From: UBA11524 sp965646445
Lineage (GTDB): Bacteria > Bacillota > Clostridia > Christensenellales > Aristaeellaceae
DNA length: 64,000 nt
Direction of reading: 5' to 3'
Assembly (NCBI GenBank): GCA_965646445.1
Contig: CBFFZW010000010.1
Coordinates: forward strand, 1-64,000
Made by a program: the position numbers and the translations under genes. The notes below the pieces were generated by a model. It ran no database searches. It saw only the letters and a list, made by a program, of their open reading frames with translations, and was not told where the DNA came from. This document shows, in pieces, positions 37,831-45,801 of the stretch. How positions within the stretch are numbered: position 1 is the first letter of the stretch; the number at the start of each line of letters is the position of its first letter.

Positions 37831-39189
37831 ATGAACGGACTGGCCGCCGGGTTCGCTCGGGTCAACATCACCCCCGCCATGGGTACACCCATCGCGGGCT
37901 ACTACAAGGTACGCCTTGCCGAGCAAGTGCTGGACGAGCTGGAAGCCAACGCGCTGGCGCTTTCCCTGGGGGAAACGACGGTGCTGCTCATCAGCGTGGA
38001 TCATCTGGGGCTGAGGCAATGCTACCTGGATCCCCTGCGCCTGCGGATGGCGGAGATCACGGGCATCCCGGCGGAGCACATCCTCATCACCGCCACCCAC
38101 ACCCACACCGGGCCGATGATTTTCGGTGAGGTCGACCCGGCGCTGCAGGCGGAGTATGCGCACTTTCTGGAAGGCCGCCTGCTGGACGCCGCCCGCTTCG
38201 CCATCAATGACCTGCGTCCCGCCCGCATGGGCTGGGGCACGGCGAAGGCTCCGGGCATCGCGTTCATCCGCCGCTTCCGCATGAAGGACGGCAGCATCCG
38301 CACCAACCCCGGCATCAACAACCCGGACGTCATCGGCCCCGCGGGGGAAATCGACGACAGCGTGGGCGTGGTGCGCTTTGACCGGGAGGGCGCCGAGACG
38401 ATTGTACTGGCGCACTTCGGCGTCCACCCGGATACCATCGGCGGCAACGTCATTTCCGCCGACTGGCCCGGCATGGCCCGCCGCACGGTGGAGAAGGCCA
38501 TCGACAACACCCGCTGCATCGTCCTCAACGGCGTGCAGGGGGACATCAACCATGTCAATCCCGCCCCCACCCTGGGCGCGCTGAACGACATGACCATGGA
38601 CTTCGACAACGTGATGCGGGGCTATGGTCACGCCCGGCATATGGGGCGCGTGGTGGCGGGCGCGGTGATGCAGGCGTACGACAAGGTGTGCTATGTCCCC
38701 GTGGAGCATCTGGGCGGCGTGCAGCGGATCATCCGCCACCCCTCCAACATGCCGACGGCGGAGGAGATGCCCCTGGCCCATCATTACAACGACCTGCATC
38801 AGGCCGGGCGGGATGACGAGATCCCCTTTGAGGGCATGATGCTCACCACCGTGGTGGCGGAAGCCGAGCGCATGGTGGAGCTGGAGCATGGCCCCGAGGC
38901 CTTCGACCTGTGCGTGACGGCCCTGGCCATCGGCAATGTGGCGCTGGTGGGCATCCCCGGCGAGCCCTTCTCCGGCATCGGCCGGGGGCTGAAAATGAAT
39001 CCCGACTGGTCGCTGGTGCTGCCCTGCTGCTGCGGCAACGGCTACGAGGGCTACTTCCCCACGGCGGACGCCTTCACCAACGGCAGCTATGAGGTGCGCA
39101 GTTCCATCTTCAAGGCGGGGGTCGCGGAGGCGATCATCGACACGGGCAGCGCGCTGCTTGGCGAACTTCAACACGACAGGAGGAATTGA
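37831..39189 (+). CDS. Neutral/alkaline ceramidase N-terminal domain protein (amidase-like)
   Basis: A 452-residue cytoplasmic-looking protein similar to the N-terminal zinc domain of neutral ceramidases. NITPAMGTPIAGYY at the start and ATHTHTGP around residue 90 (zinc-binding H-x-H) are typical, with VHPDTIGG and NGVQGDINHVNP later. No signal peptide and no C-terminal immunoglobulin-like domain, so it is not a classical secreted ceramidase; bacterial relatives in sugar loci act on unknown amides. AAAGGGG lies 7-8 bases before the ATG. It is followed after 3 bp by the SDR gene. N-deacylation of an amino sugar conjugate is a plausible role, by context only. Confidence 0.8.
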   Translation: MNGLAAGFARVNITPAMGTPIAGYYKVRLAEQVLDELEANALALSLGETTVLLISVDHLGLRQCYLDPLRLRMAEITGIPAEHILITATHTHTGPMIFGEVDPALQAEYAHFLEGRLLDAARFAINDLRPARMGWGTAKAPGIAFIRRFRMKDGSIRTNPGINNPDVIGPAGEIDDSVGVVRFDREGAETIVLAHFGVHPDTIGGNVISADWPGMARRTVEKAIDNTRCIVLNGVQGDINHVNPAPTLGALNDMTMDFDNVMRGYGHARHMGRVVAGAVMQAYDKVCYVPVEHLGGVQRIIRHPSNMPTAEEMPLAHHYNDLHQAGRDDEIPFEGMMLTTVVAEAERMVELEHGPEAFDLCVTALAIGNVALVGIPGEPFSGIGRGLKMNPDWSLVLPCCCGNGYEGYFPTADAFTNGSYEVRSSIFKAGVAEAIIDTGSALLGELQHDRRN

Positions 39190-39192
39190 CCC

Positions 39193-40209
39193 ATGTGGAA
39201 TGAATACCAGCTGGACGAAGCCCTGTCCACCCCCAGCGACGCCCTGATCCAGGACATGGCCAGGCTTGACGGCGACATCATGATCCTTGGCGCGGGCGGC
39301 AAGGTGGGCCCCACCCTGTCCGTGATGGCCAAGCGCGCGGTGGAGAAAAGCGGCAAGCCCCGCAAGGTCATCGCCGTATCCCGCTTCACCGATCCCTTTG
39401 TGGTGGAGCTTTTGAAGAAGGAGAAGGTGGAGACCATCTCCGCCGACCTCACCGACGCCGATCAGATTGCCGCGCTGCCCAAGGTGAAGAACATCATCTA
39501 CATGGCGGGGCGGAAGTTCGGCACCTCCGGCAGCGCCTGCGAAACCTGGGAGATGAACGTGGCTGTGCCCACGCTGGTCACCCGGCACTTCGGCGACGCC
39601 CGGTACGTCGTGTTTTCCACCAGCAATGTGTATCCCTTCGTCAAGCCCGAGAGCGGCGGCAACGACGAATCCGTGGAGCCCTCTCCCATCGGGGAGTACG
39701 CCATCAGCTGCCTGGGCCGGGAGCGCATCTTTGAGTATGCGGCGCGGCACTACGGGGCCAAGGTGGTCAACTTCCGCCTGAGCTACGCCATCGACCTGCG
39801 CTACGGCATCCTCTACGACCTGTGCCAGTGGATCATGGAGGGCAAGCCCATCCCCCTGGGCGTGCCGGACTTCAACTGCGTGTGGCAGCGGTATGTGAAT
39901 GAGGTTGCCCTTCGCGCCCTCTTCCTGGCGGATGAAAAGGTGCAGAACCTGAACGTCACCGGCCCGGAAACCGTCAGCGTGCGCTATGCCGCCACCAAGT
40001 TGGCCAGCCTACTGGGCAAGGAAGTCACCTTCGCCGGGACGGAAGGCGAGCGCGGCATCCTCTGCAACGCCCAGAAGTGCGTGGAGCTCTACGGCTACCC
40101 AGACATGGGCGTATCGGAAATGATGCAGCGCCAGGCCGAGTGGGTGCTGGCCGGCGGCCGTCAGCTGGGAAAGCCCACCCATTTTGAGGAACAGAAAGGA
40201 AAATTCTGA
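39193..40209 (+). CDS. NAD-dependent epimerase/dehydratase (extended SDR) with altered YxxxK
   Basis: A 338-residue protein. The nucleotide motif is GAGGKVG (residues 33-39), followed by ADLTDAD and the substrate-side FSTSNVYPF. The usual catalytic tyrosine is Tyr169, but the lysine of Y-x-x-x-K is Cys173 (GEYAISCLGRER), so the normal proton relay is changed. AGGAGG lies 8 bases before the ATG, and the gene overlaps the next start by one base in a TGATG junction, showing translational coupling with the DapA-like gene. A sugar nucleotide or sugar acid substrate is likely; the reaction is unknown. Confidence 0.82.
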   Translation: MWNEYQLDEALSTPSDALIQDMARLDGDIMILGAGGKVGPTLSVMAKRAVEKSGKPRKVIAVSRFTDPFVVELLKKEKVETISADLTDADQIAALPKVKNIIYMAGRKFGTSGSACETWEMNVAVPTLVTRHFGDARYVVFSTSNVYPFVKPESGGNDESVEPSPIGEYAISCLGRERIFEYAARHYGAKVVNFRLSYAIDLRYGILYDLCQWIMEGKPIPLGVPDFNCVWQRYVNEVALRALFLADEKVQNLNVTGPETVSVRYAATKLASLLGKEVTFAGTEGERGILCNAQKCVELYGYPDMGVSEMMQRQAEWVLAGGRQLGKPTHFEEQKGKF

Positions 40210-41261
40210 TGCGCAGTGAAGCGATGCTGCTGTTGACGCGGGGCGCTTTTCTCCCCGCTATGCCCCTGGTGCTGGACGAAGACCGCCGCTTTGACGAGGC
40301 CGGTCAGCGCCGCCTGATCCGTTACTACCTGGAAAGCGGCGTGGACGGCATCGCCGTGGCGGTGCATACCACGCAGTTCGCCATCCGCGACCCGAAGATC
40401 AACCTCTTTGAGCGGGTGCTGACGGTGGCCATCTCGGAAATCAACGCCTACCGTGCCCGCACGGGCCGGGAGATTCTGGCCGTGGCGGGCGCCTGCGGCG
40501 AGGCCCCCCAAGCCGTGGCGGAAGCCAAGCTGGCCAAGAGCCTGGGCTATGACGCCGCGCTCCTCAGCCCCGGCGGCCTGAACCACCTCAGCGAAAAAGC
40601 CCTCATTGAGCGCACCCGGCAGGTGGCCGAGGTGCTTGATGTCATCGGCTTCTACCTGCAGGTGGCGGTGGGCGGCCGCGTCTTCACCTATGACTACTGG
40701 CGGCAGGTCTGCGCCATCCCCGGCGTGAAGGCCATCAAGTGCGCCGCCTTCAACCGTTATCTGACGGTGGATGTCGCAAGGGCCATCGCCTTCGCGGATC
40801 ACGACATCGCCCTGTATACGGGCAATGACGACAGCATCGTTACCGACCTGCTGACGGAATACGCCTTCCAGGACGGCGACACCCTCCGCACGGTGCGCAC
40901 CGTGGGCGGCCTGCTGGGCCACTGGTCCGCGTGGACGCACACGGCGGTGGAGATGTTCCGGGAGATCAGGAAGCTCCGGCCCGGCGAGCCCATCCCCGCC
41001 AAGTGGATGACCGTTGCCGCCCAGGTAACGGACGTGAACAGCGCCTTCTTCGACACGCGGAACAATTTCGCTGGCTGCATCGCCGGTATGCACGAGGTGC
41101 TGCGCCGTCAGGGGCTGATGAAGGGCATCTGGTGCCTGGATCCTGACGAGAGCCTTTCCCCCGGTCAGGCGGAGGAGATCGACCGGGTGTACCGGCTCTA
41201 TCCCGACCTGAACGACGACGCCTTTGTCGCAGCGTTCCTTCAGGAGGACGGGCAGCAATAA
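40209..41261 (+). CDS. DapA/N-acetylneuraminate lyase-family aldolase
   Basis: A 350-residue TIM-barrel protein of the dihydrodipicolinate synthase family, somewhat longer than the usual 290-310. The start LPAMPLVLDEDRRFDE matches the family's first strand, VDGIAVAV the second, and the Schiff-base lysine is Lys177 in VKAIKCAAF. The usual Y-N-x-P motif is replaced by FYLQVAVGG. Members form a lysine-bound pyruvate imine and make or split keto-acids such as 2-keto-3-deoxy sugar acids or sialic acids. Given the SDR upstream and the dehydrogenase downstream, a sugar acid lyase is the best guess, not lysine synthesis. Confidence 0.82.
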   Translation: MRSEAMLLLTRGAFLPAMPLVLDEDRRFDEAGQRRLIRYYLESGVDGIAVAVHTTQFAIRDPKINLFERVLTVAISEINAYRARTGREILAVAGACGEAPQAVAEAKLAKSLGYDAALLSPGGLNHLSEKALIERTRQVAEVLDVIGFYLQVAVGGRVFTYDYWRQVCAIPGVKAIKCAAFNRYLTVDVARAIAFADHDIALYTGNDDSIVTDLLTEYAFQDGDTLRTVRTVGGLLGHWSAWTHTAVEMFREIRKLRPGEPIPAKWMTVAAQVTDVNSAFFDTRNNFAGCIAGMHEVLRRQGLMKGIWCLDPDESLSPGQAEEIDRVYRLYPDLNDDAFVAAFLQEDGQQ

Positions 41262-41272
41262 GCCATTCTTCC

Positions 41273-41317
41273 GGCGCGGCGTTTTCCACAACCAGGAAAA
41301 ATCAGCCGCGCCTTTTT
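41273..41317 (+). terminator. Terminator after the DapA-like gene
   Basis: GGCGCGGC (41273-41280) pairs with GCCGCGCC (41305-41312), followed by five T residues. It lies 12 bases after the stop of the DapA-like gene and before a second plus-strand unit, so it is a good intrinsic terminator of the first operon. Confidence 0.8.
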
Positions 41318-41384
41318 CACTATACCCTCCATGCCATACCCGGTCATGGCATGATCGACACTTGCAGCGACAGGAGGAAGCGCC

Positions 41385-42473
41385 ATGTCCGTCATCCTTG
41401 AACCAGCCTATTCCTTCCCGGAGAAGCCCGGCCCGGTGGTGAAGCCGGGGGAATTTGTTTTCGCCGCCATGCACCTGGATCACGGCCACATCGGCGGCAT
41501 GTGCGACAGCCTCATCAAGGCCGGGGCCACGCTGAAGGCGGTCTACGATCCTGACCCGGAGAAGGTCGCGGCCTTCCGCCGGAGCTTTCCGCAGGCCATT
41601 GCGGTATCCTCCGAGGAGGAAATCTTTGCTGACCCGGAGGTGAAGCTGGTGGCCGCCGCGGCCATCACCAGTGAGCGGTGCGGCCTGGGCATCCGCGCGA
41701 TGGAGGCAGGCAAGGATTACTTCACCGACAAGGCCCCCATGACCACCCTCCGCCAGGTGGAAGCCGCCCGGGACTGCGTGCGCCGGACAGGCCGGAAATA
41801 CTTTTGCTATTACAGCGAGCGCATCCACACCGGCGGCGGATTGTTCGCCGAGGAGCTCATCAAGCAGGGCGCCATCGGCCGGGTGATCCACATGGACGGC
41901 TTCGGTCCCCATCGGCTGAGCCCCGCCTGCCGCCCCGCCTGGTTCTTCGACCGGGAGAAGTCCGGCGGCATCCTGTGCGACATCGGCTCCCATCAGATCG
42001 AGCAGTTCCTGACCTTCGCGGGGGAGGAGGATGCGGAGATCGTCATGAGCCGCGTGGCCAACTACAATCACCCCGAGCACCCCGCCTTTGAGGACTTTGG
42101 CGACTGCATGGTGGTGGGCAAAAACGGGGCCAGCTTTTACTTCCGGGTGGACTGGTTCACCCCGGACGGCCTGCGTACCTGGGGCGACAGCCGCACCTTC
42201 ATCACCGGCACCGAGGGCACCCTTGAACTGCGCAAGACCGTCGATCCCGCCGTGCCGGACATGGTGACCAACACCGTCATCCTGGTAGATGGCGAAGGCG
42301 AAAAGCGCTACACCCTCAACGACAGAATCGGCTACCCGTACTTCGGCCAGCTGATTCTGGACTGCATTCACCGCACGGAAACCGCCATGACCCAGGAGCA
42401 CTGCTTCAAGGCGGCGGAACTGTGCATCCGCGCATCGGAAAGCGCCGTGCGCATATCAGCAAAGTCTGAATAA
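41385..42473 (+). CDS. Gfo/Idh/MocA-family oxidoreductase (6 of 6)
   Basis: A 362-residue protein. The N-terminal Rossmann motif is modified (AAMHLDHGHIGGMCDSL), the catalytic lysine motif is TDKAPMTT instead of EKP, and SGGILCDIGSHQIEQF carries the D-x-G-x-H motif. AGGAGG lies 7 bases before the ATG. It is the only gene between the terminator at 41273 and the hairpin-rich gap at 42474. Substrate unknown; part of the sugar cluster by position. Confidence 0.82.
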   Translation: MSVILEPAYSFPEKPGPVVKPGEFVFAAMHLDHGHIGGMCDSLIKAGATLKAVYDPDPEKVAAFRRSFPQAIAVSSEEEIFADPEVKLVAAAAITSERCGLGIRAMEAGKDYFTDKAPMTTLRQVEAARDCVRRTGRKYFCYYSERIHTGGGLFAEELIKQGAIGRVIHMDGFGPHRLSPACRPAWFFDREKSGGILCDIGSHQIEQFLTFAGEEDAEIVMSRVANYNHPEHPAFEDFGDCMVVGKNGASFYFRVDWFTPDGLRTWGDSRTFITGTEGTLELRKTVDPAVPDMVTNTVILVDGEGEKRYTLNDRIGYPYFGQLILDCIHRTETAMTQEHCFKAAELCIRASESAVRISAKSE

Positions 42474-42674
42474 GGCATGTCTAAATTGCCGTCTGCAAGA
42501 CTGCAATCGTATCCGTCGGGCGGCATCGCCGCAAGAAGAAAACCGGCGGGGCGGGGAGTTTTTCGTAGCAAAATGCAATTTTGCGGAGAAAAACATTCCT
42601 TGACTTCTCTCGACAAAGTGGCTCACGCCACTTTGTCGACATTATCGGCCCGAAGGCCTGAGAGGGAGGAACCC
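42474..42674. repeat. Gene-free gap with nested hairpins, repeat-family member 4
   Basis: This 200 bp gap contains a nested hairpin (GTTTTTC/GAAAAAC enclosing GCAAAAT/ATTTTGC), then CGACAAAGTGGC/GCCACTTTGTCG at 42611-42638, which shares the AAGTGGC core of the end hairpins at 4761, 7161 and 15363, with the flanking base pairs changed in step. The last hairpin, GGCC around CGAA, is near the ribosome binding site of the M20 gene. No gene is present. Confidence 0.65.
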
Positions 42675-43940
42675 ATGGAATTTACCGTCAGCCAACCCGT
42701 ACAAGCCGCGCTGGAAAACCTGCTGGCCATGGATGAAGTCGCGGACGCCCTGAATTGGATTCAGAAGGATCACGCCCGGTGCATCAGCGAGCAGAAGCGG
42801 CTGACCTGCGTGGAGGCGCCCAGCTTTCATGAGGAGGCCCGGGCGGAGGTTTATGCCGTCATGTTCCGCGACCTGGGGCTGAAGGATGTCCGCATCGACC
42901 AGGGCGGCAACGTTCTTGGCCTGCGCAAGGGCCAGGGCGGCGGCCCCCGTATCCTGGTGGAAGCCCACATGGACACGGTCTTCCCCCTGGGCAGTGTGGG
43001 CGGCGTGGAGGAAGAGAACGGCTTTCTCTTCGCCCCCGGCATCAGCGACGATACCCGCGGTCTGGCCGTCATCCTGTCCGTCATCCGGGCGCTGGATGTC
43101 TGCGGCATTCAGACCAAGGGCGACCTGCTCTTTGCCGGAACCACCCGGGAGGAGGGGATGGGCGGCATGGAGGGCATCAAGGCCCTGCTGGACGAGCAGC
43201 AGGGGAAAATTGACGCCTGCATCAGCATCGACAGCGCCAGCATGGCCACCATCATTTATGAAGCCACGGGCCTTCGGACGGCGGAGATCACCTTCCACGG
43301 CATCGGCGGGCACGCCTTCGGCGCCTTTGGTCAGGTGGCCAATCCCCTCCACGCGGCGGCCCGGGCCGTGGCGAAGATCGCTGACCTGCAGGTGCCCCTT
43401 GCGCCCAAGACCACCTTCTGCGTATCCAACTTTCACGCGGGCAACGACGCCGGCGTCCACGCCATTCCGCCCTCCGCCTGCATCAAGATCAATTACCGCT
43501 CCAACGACGCCGCGCTGCTGGAAGCCCTCGATGAGCAGATTTACCGCGCCGTCCAGGAGGCCTGCGACGAGGAAACCGCCCGCTGGGGTCAGGATACCAT
43601 CACCTGGGAAAGCCGCGTCCTGTGCGACATTCCCGCCGGCAGCCAAAGCCTCCACGAGCCTGTGGTGGAGGGCCTGTACGCGGTGCTGAAAAAGATGGGC
43701 CTTCAGCCGGTATTTCAGCGGGGCGGGGCCACCAATTGCAGCATCGCCATCACGCGGAAGCTCCCGGCGGTGTGCCTCGGCACCTGCTACTGCCCTGGGG
43801 GAGAGGTTATCAACACCATGGATCACACCTTGGAGGAACGCTTCCCCATCGCCGGGGCGTACAAGGGCGTTCAGGCGGCGCTGCTGACGGCGCTGCTCTG
43901 CGCGGGCGCCGGGAAGGAGCCGTCCATCCTCGGCGTCTGA
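42675..43940 (+). CDS. M20-family metallopeptidase (dizinc aminoacylase/peptidase)
   Basis: A 421-residue protein. VEAHMDTVFP holds the first zinc ligand with its aspartate, PGISDDTRGLAV the bridging aspartate, and TTREEGMGGMEG the catalytic and metal glutamates. HGIGGHAFGAFG belongs to the dimerisation lid with the conserved histidine, and CYCPGGEVINTMDH ends the metal site. M20 enzymes cleave dipeptides, tripeptides or N-acyl amino acids in the cytoplasm. GGGAGG lies 5 bases before the ATG. It is followed by the MFS gene after 42 bp; a peptide or acyl-amino-acid partner for that permease is possible. Confidence 0.88.
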   Translation: MEFTVSQPVQAALENLLAMDEVADALNWIQKDHARCISEQKRLTCVEAPSFHEEARAEVYAVMFRDLGLKDVRIDQGGNVLGLRKGQGGGPRILVEAHMDTVFPLGSVGGVEEENGFLFAPGISDDTRGLAVILSVIRALDVCGIQTKGDLLFAGTTREEGMGGMEGIKALLDEQQGKIDACISIDSASMATIIYEATGLRTAEITFHGIGGHAFGAFGQVANPLHAAARAVAKIADLQVPLAPKTTFCVSNFHAGNDAGVHAIPPSACIKINYRSNDAALLEALDEQIYRAVQEACDEETARWGQDTITWESRVLCDIPAGSQSLHEPVVEGLYAVLKKMGLQPVFQRGGATNCSIAITRKLPAVCLGTCYCPGGEVINTMDHTLEERFPIAGAYKGVQAALLTALLCAGAGKEPSILGV

Positions 43941-43982
43941 TCCTGCTGATCTGATCTGCTTACAGCGAAGGAGTATCACCCC

Positions 43983-45296
43983 ATGACGCTTTCGGTCTAT
44001 GAGACGCCGGAATACCGCCGCTCCAGGAGCGGCTACCGGTGGTTCTGTATGCTGGAATACTTCGTGTCGATGCTGGTTTCCGACGTGTATCTGTTCAAGC
44101 TGCTGACCTACATCGGCCTGAGCGACAGCAGCATCGGCATTGTGTCCTCGCTGGTCACCATCGCCAGCCTGTTCCAGCTTTTTTCCCTGCAGCTTGTCAG
44201 GAAAATCCGCAACGTGAAGCGGTGGGTCATCACCGCCTGCATGTCCAGCCAATCCATCTTTGTGCTGCTGTACACGCTGCCCTTCCTGCCGCTGGCTGTG
44301 CACACCAAGACCATCCTGATCTACGGCGGCATCCTGCTGGCGTATCTGTTCAATTATTCCATGGCGTCCATCGTGTTCCTGTGGGCCAACGCCTTTGTGG
44401 ATCCCCACAAGCGCGCCACTTATTCCGCCGAGAAGGAAATGATGTCCCTCATGGGGGGCATGATCTTCACCTTCATCCTGGGCATGATGATGGACAGGTT
44501 TGAGCTGATGGGCCGCCTGACGGACTCCTTTGCCTTCATCATCATCCTGGGCATGGTCATCAACCTTTGCAGCTTCGCGGCGCTGATGCGCATCAACAGC
44601 CGCTGGGAGCGCAGGGAACGCACAGCCGCCGAACCGTCCATCCGGGAGGTATTGACGGCGCTGATGACGAACCGGGGCTATCGCCATGTGGTGACGCTGT
44701 CGGTGATGTGGAACTGCGCGCAGTACTTCACCGTGGGCTTTCTGGGTAGCTACAAGAGCAAGGAGCTGATGCTGAGCATCGGCACGGTGCAGCTCATCAA
44801 CATCGCGGGCAACTTTTTCCGCTTCTTCCTGTCCAAGCCTCTTGGGCGATATGCCGACCGCACCTCCTACGCCCGGTGTATTGAAATGGCGCTGTACATT
44901 GCCGCCGTCAGCTTCCTGGCAGCAGCCTTCGCCACGCCGACCATGCGGTGGTTCATCGCGGTGTTCACCATCCTGCTGTCCATCAGCCAGGCCGGCGTTG
45001 CACAGAATCTGATGAACATCCTCTACGATTATGTCCCGGTGGAATACTTCGTCCAGGCGTCCTCCATCCGAAACTGCGTCAGCGGCGCGCTGGGTTTCGT
45101 GGCTTCCCTGGCCGGCAGCTGGGTGCTGAACCTGATCCAGGGGCAGGGCAATCAGCTTTTCGGCGTGACCGTCTACGGACAGCAGCTGATGGCGGGGCTT
45201 TCCTTCGTCCTCACTGTGGCGACGGCGCTGTACGTCCGCGCGACCATGGTCAGACGAGCCAGCACCGGGCAGGAGAAGGAAAGGATCAAAGCATAA
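43983..45296 (+). CDS. MFS transporter
   Basis: A 437-residue membrane protein with about 12 predicted segments and a basic central loop (RINSRWERRERTAAEP). The conserved loop 2-3 motif is weak, so it is a divergent member of the major facilitator superfamily. AAGGAG lies before the ATG. It is the last gene before the replication origin region and is ended by a terminator at 45302-45332. Substrate unknown; uptake or export of a product of the sugar or peptide pathway is possible. Confidence 0.82.
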   Translation: MTLSVYETPEYRRSRSGYRWFCMLEYFVSMLVSDVYLFKLLTYIGLSDSSIGIVSSLVTIASLFQLFSLQLVRKIRNVKRWVITACMSSQSIFVLLYTLPFLPLAVHTKTILIYGGILLAYLFNYSMASIVFLWANAFVDPHKRATYSAEKEMMSLMGGMIFTFILGMMMDRFELMGRLTDSFAFIIILGMVINLCSFAALMRINSRWERRERTAAEPSIREVLTALMTNRGYRHVVTLSVMWNCAQYFTVGFLGSYKSKELMLSIGTVQLINIAGNFFRFFLSKPLGRYADRTSYARCIEMALYIAAVSFLAAAFATPTMRWFIAVFTILLSISQAGVAQNLMNILYDYVPVEYFVQASSIRNCVSGALGFVASLAGSWVLNLIQGQGNQLFGVTVYGQQLMAGLSFVLTVATALYVRATMVRRASTGQEKERIKA

Positions 45297-45301
45297 CGAA
45301 A

Positions 45302-45332
45302 AGCGGCCCGCATCAGCAGCGAGCCGCTTTTT
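45302..45332 (+). terminator. Terminator after the MFS gene
   Basis: AGCGGC (45302-45307) pairs with GCCGCT (45323-45328) and is followed by a run of T. It lies 6 bases after the MFS stop and shields the origin region from read-through. Confidence 0.75.
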
Positions 45333-45457
45333 CACCTCCATATACCTTTATATTCATCACCAATCATCATCAGCCTCATCCATTCCCCGCCTGTTGACAT
45401 CAGGTTGATAACCGTCTTGCGCCATTCGCCCAAAACCAGCGTTTTCCTGCCTTTTTC

Positions 45458-45790
45458 TTATCCACAGCCCCTTATCCACAGGGTGTTGGTTCTGTGTACA
45501 GTCATCGGCACAGGGGAATAGCGCCCGGCCGTCCGCGGCCCTCAGCATGGAAAAAAGCATCATTTTTATTCATCGCATCCATGGCAAAGGCAGGATATTT
45601 CGCCCCCGGCATGGAATATAGTGAGGTACACGGCTTTTATCCACCGGCTGAGGGCGGACTTCCACCCCTTATCCACTTTTGGCAGAGGCCGGAAAGCCTG
45701 CCATGGCAAGGGCTTGGAGACTTTTCCACAATGTCCACAGGCCCTACTACGACGACTAATAATAAGTATTCATTAGATTGTGTATCAGAG
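45458..45790 (+). other. oriC: Probable chromosomal replication origin (oriC)
   Basis: The 505 bp gap before dnaN carries two perfect DnaA boxes TTATCCACA (45458-45466 and 45472-45480) and near-perfect ones at 45637 (TTATCCACC), 45669 (TTATCCACT) and 45722 (TTTTCCACA), all in one orientation. The last box is followed by a second related box (ATGTCCACA), a GC-rich GGCCC spacer and then a run of trinucleotides CTA CTA CGA CGA CTA ATA ATA (about 45744-45765). The complement of this run gives repeated 3'-GAT-5' units, the DnaA-trio arrangement of a Bacillus-type unwinding element. An AT-rich stretch follows to the dnaN start. Confidence 0.85.
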
Positions 45791-45801
45791 AGGATGATCC
45801 C

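Noticed and set aside
40209..41261. Lysine-pathway dihydrodipicolinate synthase (dapA)
   Set aside because: The protein is longer, lacks the Y-N-x-P motif and is coupled to sugar-type genes; a sugar acid lyase is more likely.
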